Assembly: GCA_018673255.1 (NCBI GenBank)
Contig: JABHDC010000253.1
Coordinates: 124,001 to 188,000, forward strand
From: Gemmatimonadota bacterium
GTDB lineage: Bacteria > Latescibacterota > UBA2968 > UBA8231
DNA: 64,000 nt
Direction of reading: 5' to 3'
Position numbers and translations under genes: made by a program. Shown here piece after piece: positions 36,948-45,114 of this stretch (its first letter is position 1; each line of letters opens with the position of its first letter). Under the pieces are notes generated by a model, which saw only the letters and a program-made list of their open reading frames with translations, was not told the DNA's origin and made no database searches.

Positions 36948-39392
36948 GTGCGCATGGAAGCCTCGAGTCTCAAGCGCCGCTGCCCCGCCTTCGTGGCCGC
37001 TCTTGCGTTGGCCGGCGGGATCCTCTGTTCGCACCTGTGGCCGGTGTCGGCCGGGCTCTGGCTGAGTGTTGCCCTAGCCTCGTGGGGGACCGCCTGTGCG
37101 CTGCTGTGGTGGCGTCGGCGGCCAGGTTGGATCTCGGCGATGTTGTGGATCGGGGTCGTCGCCATCGGCGGATTGCGTCACCATCAGCACACACGGCTGT
37201 TACCTGCAGATCACGTCGGCCGCGGCATCGCCTACGGTGCAAGAGGCGAATTGTCGGGTCGCCTGCTCGGCGATCCGGAGTGGCGGCCAGATGGTCGCCG
37301 GCGTGTTCGGCTGGCCCTCGAGTCACTGCGTCCTGAATCTGAAGAGCATCTCATCCCGCTGAGCGGGGATCTCCTGCTCACGATCGGTGAAGAGGTCAGC
37401 ACCTTTGAGGCGGACGCAGCCGATCGAGTGCGCCTGCGATGCCGGGTTCTGGAACCCCAACCGGCGCGCAATCCGGGTGCCTTCGACTACCGACGCTTCC
37501 TGGCTCTGAGGCATGGCGTACATGCCACGGCGAGCATCTATCGTGACAGCGATGTCCTCGACATTCGGCCCGAACCCGAGTCGTGGTGGGCGCGACGGCT
37601 GACAGGTCCCCTGCGCGACTCCATGCGGACATCACTGACAGCGCATCTTGGCGGTCCTCAGTCGGCACTGCTGGTGGGCATGCTGATCGGTGAGAAACAC
37701 GCAATCCCTGATGAGGTGGCATCGCGCTTCCGGGCGACGGGGTTGGCCCATGCACTGGTGATCAGTGGTTTGCACGTGGGACTGGTGGCGCTGTTCCTGC
37801 TGACGCTGTTGAAGGTGCTGCGCCTTCCTGACCCGGTGGCATGTTGTGTCACCGTGGTGTTGCTGGTGGTGTATGCGATGGTGACGCAACTGCAGGCCCC
37901 GGTCGTGCGTGCCAGTGTGATGGCGTCCATCGTCCTGATCGGGCGCGCTGTCGAGTTGCCGGGATCGGTCCTCAACAGTCTGGGTCTGGCGGCCCTGGTG
38001 CTGATGGTCGCCCAGCCGACGAGTGTGCTCACGCTGTCTTTCCAGCTGTCTTTTGCGGCGACGCTGTCCATCATCACCCTCTATCCGCCGCTGATCACAC
38101 TGATCCCGGCCAGATGGTCTGAAGGGACATCCTGGGTCGGCACGTGCATCAGTATGCCGGCCACCGTGTCGCTGGCAGCACAATTGGGAACCGCCCCCCT
38201 CATTCTCCATCACTTCGGGCAGGTGGCGCCTATCTCCCTGCTGGCCAATCTGCTCGTCGTGCCCCTACTCGGGATCGCTGTGGCGCAGGGTCTGCTGCTG
38301 GTGCTGGTCGCACCGATTCTGCCCGCGGTGGGCACGCTGGTCAGTGGTGCCTGTTGGCTGACGCTGACCGCCCTGCTGCGCATCGTGGAGCTCTTCGCCG
38401 TCGTACCTGCATGGAAAGTGGCTCAACCCTCACCGACGATGACCAGTGTCATGGTGGGCCTCATCTGCCTGGTGACATTCGCCATCTACCTGCCTGTCCT
38501 GCGGCGCCTGACTCTCGTCCTGGCGCTGGTCGGTGCCAATGTGTGGGTCTGGGGCAAAGCGAGTGCCGCCGACGAGTTGGAGGTCCTGTTCCTCGACGTC
38601 GGCCAGGGGGACGCAGCATTTGTGCGATTCCCCAATGGCAAGACGATGGTCGTCGATGGCGGTATTCGCAGTCGGCGCATCGATATGGGTGAACGGGTGG
38701 TCGTACCGTGGCTGCGGCGACAGGGCATTCACGAAATCGATCTCGTCCTCGCCTCCCACCCCCATGCCGATCACATTGGCGGCCTGGTGCATCTGCTTGA
38801 AGAAATGCCGGTGCGACACTTTATCGATGGGGGACAGCAATATGATTCCTGGACCTCCAGGCGATTACACGAACTGATCGAGGTACGCGGCGTCACATAC
38901 CATACCGTGCGTGCCGGAGACAGTCTGGCCGGGCTCGGTGGAGTCGGGGGGCTCGTTCTGCATCCGACACCGGCCTTCGTCGACGACGGACACTCTCTCA
39001 TGGGGTTGAATGACGGGTCCGTCGTGCTGCGTCTCGACTATGGCGGTCGGCGGCTGCTGTTCACGGGAGACATCGAACACGATACGGACGCCTCGATGCT
39101 GGCCTGGGGCCAACGACTGCAGGCGGATGTGCTCAAGGTGGCCCACCATGGATCGAGCACCTCATCGGGGCGCGCCTTTGTCGATGGTGTCGATCCTGTG
39201 CTGGCGGTGATCTCGGTGGGTGCCCACAACAAATTCCGTCATCCATCGACGTTGGTCACGAAGCGACTGGCAGCACGGACGACCCTGATGCGAACGGATC
39301 GAGATGGTGCGGTCTGGCTCCGACTCAACCGGCAGGGTCGGATGACGGTGGGATCTCAACTCACGGTCGTTCCATCACGTAGAGTCGAGTAA
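36948..39392 (+). CDS. comEC: ComEC/Rec2-family DNA internalisation protein
   Basis: 814 residues. N-terminal membrane segments and DUF4131-type soluble domain (about 1-190), the competence domain with GMLIGEKHAIPDEVASRFRATGLAHALVISGLHVGLVALFL (about 245-285) and multiple membrane helices to about 530, then a C-terminal metallo-beta-lactamase domain (VLFLDVGQGDAAFVRFPNGKTMVVDGG; LASHPHADHIGGLVHLLE; VLKVAHHGSSTSS). It forms the channel for single-stranded DNA entry in natural transformation. Start GTG 36948 or ATG 36954 both fit. No comEA or pilus genes are nearby. Confidence 0.93.
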   Translation: MRMEASSLKRRCPAFVAALALAGGILCSHLWPVSAGLWLSVALASWGTACALLWWRRRPGWISAMLWIGVVAIGGLRHHQHTRLLPADHVGRGIAYGARGELSGRLLGDPEWRPDGRRRVRLALESLRPESEEHLIPLSGDLLLTIGEEVSTFEADAADRVRLRCRVLEPQPARNPGAFDYRRFLALRHGVHATASIYRDSDVLDIRPEPESWWARRLTGPLRDSMRTSLTAHLGGPQSALLVGMLIGEKHAIPDEVASRFRATGLAHALVISGLHVGLVALFLLTLLKVLRLPDPVACCVTVVLLVVYAMVTQLQAPVVRASVMASIVLIGRAVELPGSVLNSLGLAALVLMVAQPTSVLTLSFQLSFAATLSIITLYPPLITLIPARWSEGTSWVGTCISMPATVSLAAQLGTAPLILHHFGQVAPISLLANLLVVPLLGIAVAQGLLLVLVAPILPAVGTLVSGACWLTLTALLRIVELFAVVPAWKVAQPSPTMTSVMVGLICLVTFAIYLPVLRRLTLVLALVGANVWVWGKASAADELEVLFLDVGQGDAAFVRFPNGKTMVVDGGIRSRRIDMGERVVVPWLRRQGIHEIDLVLASHPHADHIGGLVHLLEEMPVRHFIDGGQQYDSWTSRRLHELIEVRGVTYHTVRAGDSLAGLGGVGGLVLHPTPAFVDDGHSLMGLNDGSVVLRLDYGGRRLLFTGDIEHDTDASMLAWGQRLQADVLKVAHHGSSTSSGRAFVDGVDPVLAVISVGAHNKFRHPSTLVTKRLAARTTLMRTDRDGAVWLRLNRQGRMTVGSQLTVVPSRRVE

Positions 39393-39449
39393 TACCCCGC
39401 TGGTCTCGATGATATGGTGAATCGAGCGTGATTGCAGCGCCTGGTGTTT

Positions 39450-39473
39450 CCGCACCTCCCCGGGGAGAGGTGC
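39450..39473. terminator. Hairpin between convergent comEC and secreted-protein genes
   Basis: GCACCTCCCC (39452-39461) pairs with GGGGAGAGGTGC (39462-39473) with one bulged region, immediately before the stop codon of the minus-strand gene. No long T-run; a likely shared transcript end. Confidence 0.45.
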
Positions 39474-40457
39474 TCATCGTAGTGTCGACAGCTGCCGGGC
39501 GAGGGTATCCACGACGAGGTTGGCCACTTCGGCGAAGAAGGGGCCGAGGCGATGGTCGGCCGCGGCCGCGCCGAGCTGGGTGCAATGGTCGATGTCCTCG
39601 TAGTACACCGAGCGCCCCGTCTGGGTGTCCAGAACATCGAGACCCAGGTTGATGCAGGGCTGCAGATTCGTGGTCAGGCCCTTGAAGCGCATGGACTGAA
39701 CGCGAATGCGTATGTCATAGGCCGGATCGACGAGGGACGTGAGGTCACGCTGGCGGAAGGCCCAGGCGATCGAGGGAACGGTGGGCAGGCCCCGAACCAC
39801 CCCGGGCACGATGAAACGCTGGGCGTCACGAACGGCCTCACGGGCTGCGGCTTCGTCCTCGGAGTCGAGGTAGATGAAGAGCGGCTCCAGCTTGTAGTCG
39901 TATTTCTCGGTCCAGCCGTTGACGACGACACCGACCGGTTCAACGGCAGCCACGAGAGGGTCGTTGACCAGTTGGTCGCGCACGAGTCGAGAGAAGAACT
40001 GCAGTGCTTCCTCTGGCGGCGTGCGTGCACCCCTGGCTGCCCAGCGCAGGTTGGTATCCAGGAGAAAATCATCCTGCGATGCCAGGATCTTGCCCAATCC
40101 CTGACCGAGATGATCCAGGAGTCGTGAGACCTGGCGTTTGGACAACTCCTCCCTCGATTCCAGGACGGTGCTCCAGCCTTCGTCTCGGTCCTGGTTGAGG
40201 TCGGCCAGGTCCTGCAGGCGCCCGAGCAGGTGATGGCGAATATCGGCCTCGCTGCGGTGCGTGATCTGTGCGACATGCTGCAGTAGATGGCTGGTGCGGA
40301 TGGGCGCCGAGGCCTGCAGGCCCGCATCCAGATACCGCAGGGCAGCCATCAGAATCGGGTCGTCGGTGACCGATGGGAACGTCTCCTCGCCCATAGCGGC
40401 CGTCGACAGAAGACAGATGAGCAGCGTGTAGGAAGCGACTGTGCGCACTCTCATCAC
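39474..40457 (-). CDS. Exported protein of unknown function
   Basis: 327 residues with a signal peptide (VASYTLLICLLSTAAMG). Not recognised. Residues about 25-130 are helical and charged (HLLQHVAQITHRSEADIRHHLLGRLQDLADLNQD); the middle has strands such as PVGVVVNGWTEKYDYKLEPLFIYLDSEDE, and the end NLGLDVLDTQTGRSVYYEDIDHCTQLG contains two Cys that could form a disulfide. Last gene of a minus-strand set with 4-base overlaps (GNAT > phosphatase-family enzyme > this), so its role may be linked with the upstream enzyme. Confidence 0.7.
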   Translation of the reverse strand: MMRVRTVASYTLLICLLSTAAMGEETFPSVTDDPILMAALRYLDAGLQASAPIRTSHLLQHVAQITHRSEADIRHHLLGRLQDLADLNQDRDEGWSTVLESREELSKRQVSRLLDHLGQGLGKILASQDDFLLDTNLRWAARGARTPPEEALQFFSRLVRDQLVNDPLVAAVEPVGVVVNGWTEKYDYKLEPLFIYLDSEDEAAAREAVRDAQRFIVPGVVRGLPTVPSIAWAFRQRDLTSLVDPAYDIRIRVQSMRFKGLTTNLQPCINLGLDVLDTQTGRSVYYEDIDHCTQLGAAAADHRLGPFFAEVANLVVDTLARQLSTLR

Positions 40458-41695
40458 GTACCTGGCACCACCAGGATCGGTACCTGCATCTCGCAGGGGG
40501 AGATCCCTGCATGACCGCCACGAAGAGGAAAGACCCCGTCACCCTCATCGATCAGGAATTGCACACCATCGTTGGCCAGGGCCAACCAGTCGCCGATACG
40601 TGACCGGAATTCCGGAATGAGCTCGCCGCCGAACCAGCCAGCCTCCACCACGGCATCCATCGGCAGAAGGCTGGAGGCCGCCGCTACGGTCGAGTCCAGC
40701 AGAAGCTGTGGGTCCTCACAGGTCAGATAGGCGGCCCGGCGCCCACCCGTCGGTCGATGAGACAGGCCTGCAAGCAGATCCGGCGGCATGACGCACGCAC
40801 GTTCCGGGTCCATCAGGGTCTGGCCGTGGTCGGCGGTGATCATCAGGGCGCAGTGGTGCCGGCGGCAGACATCGACGAGGCGGCCAATCATCAGATCGAC
40901 GAATTCCAGCTCGAGGGCGCTGCCCTCTGATCCGAATCCCGGCAGATCGGGCCCATCCGTATGGGCAATCGTGTCGATGTGGGGCCAGTAGAGACTGATG
41001 TGGGGCCGCCCCCGGGGCTTCGCATCGATCAGTGCCTGCTCCAGCAGGGCCGGCAACTGTGATTGCGTGTGGTATCCCAAGAAGTGGCTGCCACGCTGTA
41101 GGAGGTCGGTGAAGGCCGTGCCTTCGTAGGCGGAGGCAGTAATGGCATAGGACGGTACGCCGGCTGCTTTCAACCGCTCGTGAATCGTGGGCTGGCAGCG
41201 CAGAAGATCATCGTCGATCGCTTCCTGGGGGCGGCCGACGGGGGCGAAGTGCAGGACATTGCAGGCCGCCTGGATCTGCTCAAGCCACAGGACGTGGCCC
41301 AGGATCCCGTGTTGGGCAGGTGGCTGAGCCGTGGCCAGACTGGTCAGGGCGGCTGTGGTTGTGGAAGGGAAGATGGACGTCAGTTGCCCAGGTGGCCCGA
41401 CTTCGTCCACCAGGCGTTGCAGGTGCGGAGCACGCCCCGCGTCCAGCCCGGCCTGCAGTTGTGCAGATCCGAGGGCGTCGACGACGAGACAGGCGACCCC
41501 ACCCGGTGCGTCCAGTAGAGCCGGGTCGACCAGGTCGTGCCGCAGGGGCGCCGAGGGTGTCTGGCACCCGAACGCAGCCAGGATCGATGCGGGGACGTTG
41601 ACGATGCTGCCGCCATCATAGTCGGGTACTACGCCTGCGCCGTCTGCGGCAACGGCCTCAACCGCTGCGAGGGCAGATCCGGCGTGGGCACTCAT
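40454..41695 (-). CDS. Alkaline phosphatase-superfamily phosphodiesterase (type I PDE/nucleotide pyrophosphatase)
   Basis: 413 residues. Superfamily metal motifs: CLVVDALGSAQL (first Asp), nucleophile Thr in SIFPSTTTAALTSLATAQPPAQHGILG, YWPHIDTIAHTDGP (Asp, His), and LMITADHGQTLM (Asp-His). This layout matches nucleotide pyrophosphatase/phosphodiesterases rather than classical PhoA. No signal peptide is evident, so it may act in the cytoplasm. Overlaps the GNAT gene upstream and the exported-protein gene downstream by 4 bases each. Confidence 0.85.
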   Translation of the reverse strand: MSAHAGSALAAVEAVAADGAGVVPDYDGGSIVNVPASILAAFGCQTPSAPLRHDLVDPALLDAPGGVACLVVDALGSAQLQAGLDAGRAPHLQRLVDEVGPPGQLTSIFPSTTTAALTSLATAQPPAQHGILGHVLWLEQIQAACNVLHFAPVGRPQEAIDDDLLRCQPTIHERLKAAGVPSYAITASAYEGTAFTDLLQRGSHFLGYHTQSQLPALLEQALIDAKPRGRPHISLYWPHIDTIAHTDGPDLPGFGSEGSALELEFVDLMIGRLVDVCRRHHCALMITADHGQTLMDPERACVMPPDLLAGLSHRPTGGRRAAYLTCEDPQLLLDSTVAAASSLLPMDAVVEAGWFGGELIPEFRSRIGDWLALANDGVQFLIDEGDGVFPLRGGHAGISPCEMQVPILVVPGT

Positions 41696-42315
41696 CGGCG
41701 TCGGTCTTTCAACTCGATCCAGTATCGCAGTTTCTGGATGTCTTCCTGGCCCTTGCGACCTTCGGCTCGACGCACGGCGCGATCCATCGTCAGACTCGAC
41801 TCGAACTGCCCCCCATTGGCCTCGATGATTCGACGTGAGGGCTGGTTGTCCTCATCGCAGGTGATCAGAATCCGATCCATTTCGAGATTGACGCACACAT
41901 CGAGTGCGAGTGCGAGAATGCGCCGCCCGTAGCCCTGCTGTCGCCGGTCCGGTCGGATGCTGTAGCCGATGTGACCACCGTAGGTGATCAGGTAGGGCGT
42001 GCCCAGCTCGGTGCGAACCGAACACTGACCGATGTATTCGCCGTCATCGATGAGCCAGTACAGATGATCACGGTAGCCGCTGGAGTGCAGGCGGGACGCG
42101 TCAGCCAGCTGCTTCAGATCCCAGACAAATGTTGAGAACTCGCGGCGGAGTCGATGCAGGTCGTAGCCGAGGAATGGCGCATAGGTCGACTCCAGACGCT
42201 TCTCGGCGACGAATGCCGTTGCGCCGTCCAGAAAGCTCTCGCGATAGATTTCGGCCGGCGTCTCGAGTGAAACTGCATCGAGGACACCGGCCAGTGCGCT
42301 CTCAGGGCTGGTCAC
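41692..42315 (-). CDS. GNAT-family N-acetyltransferase
   Basis: 207 residues; the C-terminal 150 form a GNAT fold with the acetyl-CoA loop in IGYSIRPDRRQQGYGRRILALALDVC (R-x-x-G-Y-G) and ILITCDEDNQPSRRIIEANGGQFE, typical of RimJ/RimL-like members. The first 50 residues are extra helix. The substrate is unknown. Begins 83 bases after pssA and overlaps the phosphatase-family gene. Confidence 0.85.
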   Translation of the reverse strand: MTSPESALAGVLDAVSLETPAEIYRESFLDGATAFVAEKRLESTYAPFLGYDLHRLRREFSTFVWDLKQLADASRLHSSGYRDHLYWLIDDGEYIGQCSVRTELGTPYLITYGGHIGYSIRPDRRQQGYGRRILALALDVCVNLEMDRILITCDEDNQPSRRIIEANGGQFESSLTMDRAVRRAEGRKGQEDIQKLRYWIELKDRRR

Positions 42316-42398
42316 CTGGGCCTGGTCTCAAGAGGGGTGAATCGGTAGGGGCAACCTTACGGGGCGGCCGGATTCCCTGCAAGACCGGAGGGTAGTCG

Positions 42399-43037
42399 CT
42401 ATTGAGCACCTGTCCCCCACTCGGCCAGGGCGCCGCCACTGTGGAAGGCGACCAGTGCCGCCGCACCGACGGCAAAGGCGACATACCAGACGCCGCGCAG
42501 CTTCGGCACCCGGATACCGGCGGCCATGGCGGCGGCGAGCAAGAGATACAATCCCAGAAGTCCGGGCCGCAGGAGAGTGTCTGGTGCGAAAGAGCGAGCC
42601 ACGAAGGCGAGTGGGATGAAGAGGGCCGAGTAGGTTACGGGCAGACCCACGTAGTGTTCGGCCGTTTCTGATGTTGTGAGCCCGACGCGTTCGAAATAGG
42701 TCAATCGCAGGATACAGACACTGGCATACACGATGCCGACGATGATGGCGATTGGGGTTTCGACATAAGAATAGAGCAGGGCGGCAGGAGCCAGTCCGAA
42801 GGCGCAGGCATCGACGAGACTGTCGAGGACCGGGCCGGCCGCACGGGCCTCGTCACGCCTGAGGAGATTCTTGGCCAGCAGTCCATCGAAGAGGTCGACG
42901 AGGCCGCATCCCAGCAGGCAGAGAACGGCTGTGATCGGGCGATGGTGGGCGGCATGGATCACGACACCCAGAGCCAGGGCCAGTCCGGTCAGCGTGAAGA
43001 GATTCGTGACATCCAGTTGTCGCAGGACGGGGCCCAA
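42399..43037 (-). CDS. pssA: CDP-alcohol phosphatidyltransferase, probably CDP-diacylglycerol-serine O-phosphatidyltransferase
   Basis: 212 residues, multi-pass membrane protein. The CDP-alcohol transferase signature is present in modified form: DLFDGLLAK then GPVLDSLVDACAFGLAPAALLYS. The usual AR is AK and the spacing to the following Gly-x3-Asp is about three residues longer than standard. The LDSLVD part matches PssA-type enzymes, which make phosphatidylserine from CDP-DAG. Lying one base after cdsA and in the same cluster as psd supports a PS/PE pathway. Confidence 0.82.
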   Translation of the reverse strand: MGPVLRQLDVTNLFTLTGLALALGVVIHAAHHRPITAVLCLLGCGLVDLFDGLLAKNLLRRDEARAAGPVLDSLVDACAFGLAPAALLYSYVETPIAIIVGIVYASVCILRLTYFERVGLTTSETAEHYVGLPVTYSALFIPLAFVARSFAPDTLLRPGLLGLYLLLAAAMAAGIRVPKLRGVWYVAFAVGAAALVAFHSGGALAEWGTGAQ

Positions 43038-43038
43038 T

Positions 43039-43974
43039 CTACATGGCTCCCGTCAATCGGACGTAGGCATACAACACGGGTGCCGAGAACAGGAGTCCGT
43101 CGAAGCGGTCGAGGATACCCCCCATGCCGGGCAGGGCCTGGCTGAAATCCTTGATTCCCGCCTCTCGTTTCAGAGATGATGCAACCAGGTCGCCGAGCAA
43201 GGCAAAGATGGCGACCAGAGACGAGGCGATTGCCATCTCGAGCGGTGACCATTCGGGGACGAGAAAGCTGGCGAGGTAGCCCACGAGGATGCATGAGAAC
43301 AGGCCGCCCAGAGCACCCTCGACGGTCTTGCCGGGGCTGATCTGCGGACACAGTGGATGTTTCCCCAGCAAGCGTCCGAAGCCGGCGGAGAATCCGTCCA
43401 GACAGTTGATCAGCACGACGAGGAGGGCGAAGACGCCGAAGTTCAGATCCACGAGAAGGATCACGTGTGCGATGGGCACCGACACCAGCACCGATCCGAG
43501 ACCGATACTCATCATCGTAGCCATCGGCACGGGCTTACCTGTGAGCAGCATGGGGCCTGTGGCGCCGATCCAGGCCGCGCATGCGATTCCCAACAGCGCG
43601 GCGAAGGCGTCACCCGTCACAGCAAAGGCGATACTGAGTGCGGCGATCGCGGGCAACCACCTGCCACTGGGGGCATCCCCGAATCGTGTTCGCACACAGT
43701 CGAGCAATTCGCGCCAGGCGAGAAAGGTGACCACTGCCGCGCCACCCACCAGACCGAGGGGGCCGAGGGCACCCAGGATGACGTTGGCCAGTCCGATGGC
43801 GAACATCACCGTCAACCGGATCCAGTCATTCTTGTATGTCGCCGCATCAGGGCGTCGAATCAGGCCGAGGATGATGATGAAGACGTATCCGCTGCCGATC
43901 AGCCAGGCGCACACTTCCAGCAGCGGGTAGGCCACGGGATGGACCTGCAAGGGCGGTAGGGCATCGAATATCAT
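43039..43974 (-). CDS. cdsA: Phosphatidate cytidylyltransferase
   Basis: 311 residues with about eight membrane segments. The CdsA signature near the C terminus reads SSLKREAGIKDFSQALPGMGGILDRFDGL; the usual PGHGG is PGMGG here. The enzyme forms CDP-diacylglycerol from phosphatidic acid and CTP. Its start overlaps the desaturase stop (4 bases) and pssA follows one base after its stop, a clear lipid operon arrangement. Confidence 0.93.
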   Translation of the reverse strand: MIFDALPPLQVHPVAYPLLEVCAWLIGSGYVFIIILGLIRRPDAATYKNDWIRLTVMFAIGLANVILGALGPLGLVGGAAVVTFLAWRELLDCVRTRFGDAPSGRWLPAIAALSIAFAVTGDAFAALLGIACAAWIGATGPMLLTGKPVPMATMMSIGLGSVLVSVPIAHVILLVDLNFGVFALLVVLINCLDGFSAGFGRLLGKHPLCPQISPGKTVEGALGGLFSCILVGYLASFLVPEWSPLEMAIASSLVAIFALLGDLVASSLKREAGIKDFSQALPGMGGILDRFDGLLFSAPVLYAYVRLTGAM

Positions 43975-45095
43975 GGGGCAACCTCCGTTGCCAGATGTTG
44001 GGCGACGCCTGAATCCGGGCCCGAGTCAGGTTCCTTTGCCATCTGCCGCAGGAACCTGAAATGGGCCGCAATGGAGGCCCTCAGCGTTGGCTGGCAGAAG
44101 TAGTGGACGTCGTGGTCGGCGCACGCCTGCCTCACGATCTGACTCAGGGCCGGGTAGTGTACGTGACTGATCCGTGGAAACAGGTGGTGCTCGATCTGGT
44201 AGTTGAGGCCGCCGATGCACCAGGACAGGAGGTGGTTGCCGTGGGCGAAGTTGGCGGTCGTTTCCACCTGGGACACGGCCCAGGCATCCTCGATCTCGCC
44301 CGAATCGGCATCGGGCGTCGGGAAGGTGACGTCCTCGGTCGAGTGGGCCAACTGGAACACGATGGAGAGCACGACACCGGCGATCAGGTGGATCGCCGTG
44401 TAGGCGAGCAGGACTTTCCAGGGGCCGTGAATCCAGGCAGGAAGGATCAGCGCATAGGCGTAGTAGAATAACTTGGCGCCGAGAAAGGCGATCGTCTCAC
44501 CCATCCTCGGCTGGCGCAGCTGTACGGGACCGGCCCGTCTACCGAAAAACGAGGAGTAGTCGCGATAGATGACCCAGAAAAACGTGTGCAGGCTGTAGAG
44601 TGGCAGTGCGTACCAGGGCTGCCAGCGGTGGTGCTCGAGCCACTGCTGATCAGGGCTCAGACGCATCAGGCCGGAAGACTGCAGATCACGATCGAGTTCG
44701 TCGACATTCGTGTAGGTGTGGTGCAGTCCGTTGTGCTTCTGCCGCCAGAGGTAGTTGCTGCCCCCCATCAGATCGAGGGTGTAGCCCATCAGCCAGTTGA
44801 GGCGTGCTGATGACGAATACGCCCCATGGGCGCCATCGTGCATCACATTGAATCCCACCAGGCACATGGTGACACCCGTGAAGATTACGCCGGCAATGGC
44901 CGCTTCCCAGGACTGGGCGAACCAGACGAGGTAGCAGTAGCCGGCGATGTAACCGGTGATGCACACCAGTGTTTTCAGGAAGAGGCGCCACGTGCCCGTG
45001 CGGGGCAGCTGGGTCGTGGCGAAGTACCCATCCACCCGTTCCTTCAGATCCGGGTAGAAAGGGGATCGGGCCACATACTGTACCCGTTCGGTCAT
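43971..45095 (-). CDS. Membrane fatty acid desaturase (front-end/linoleoyl-CoA type)
   Basis: 374 residues with four or so membrane helices and three histidine boxes: HDGAH, HNGLHH and QIEHH, the last being typical of front-end acyl desaturases with a di-iron centre. Such enzymes put double bonds into acyl chains of lipids or acyl-CoA. No cytochrome b5 domain is fused. ATG 45095 is chosen because the longer frame from 45176 overlaps the ABC gene. It sits between an ABC exporter and cdsA in a phospholipid operon, consistent with membrane lipid remodelling. Confidence 0.88.
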   Translation of the reverse strand: MTERVQYVARSPFYPDLKERVDGYFATTQLPRTGTWRLFLKTLVCITGYIAGYCYLVWFAQSWEAAIAGVIFTGVTMCLVGFNVMHDGAHGAYSSSARLNWLMGYTLDLMGGSNYLWRQKHNGLHHTYTNVDELDRDLQSSGLMRLSPDQQWLEHHRWQPWYALPLYSLHTFFWVIYRDYSSFFGRRAGPVQLRQPRMGETIAFLGAKLFYYAYALILPAWIHGPWKVLLAYTAIHLIAGVVLSIVFQLAHSTEDVTFPTPDADSGEIEDAWAVSQVETTANFAHGNHLLSWCIGGLNYQIEHHLFPRISHVHYPALSQIVRQACADHDVHYFCQPTLRASIAAHFRFLRQMAKEPDSGPDSGVAQHLATEVAP

Positions 45096-45114
45096 CGATC
45101 GTTTCCTTGTATGC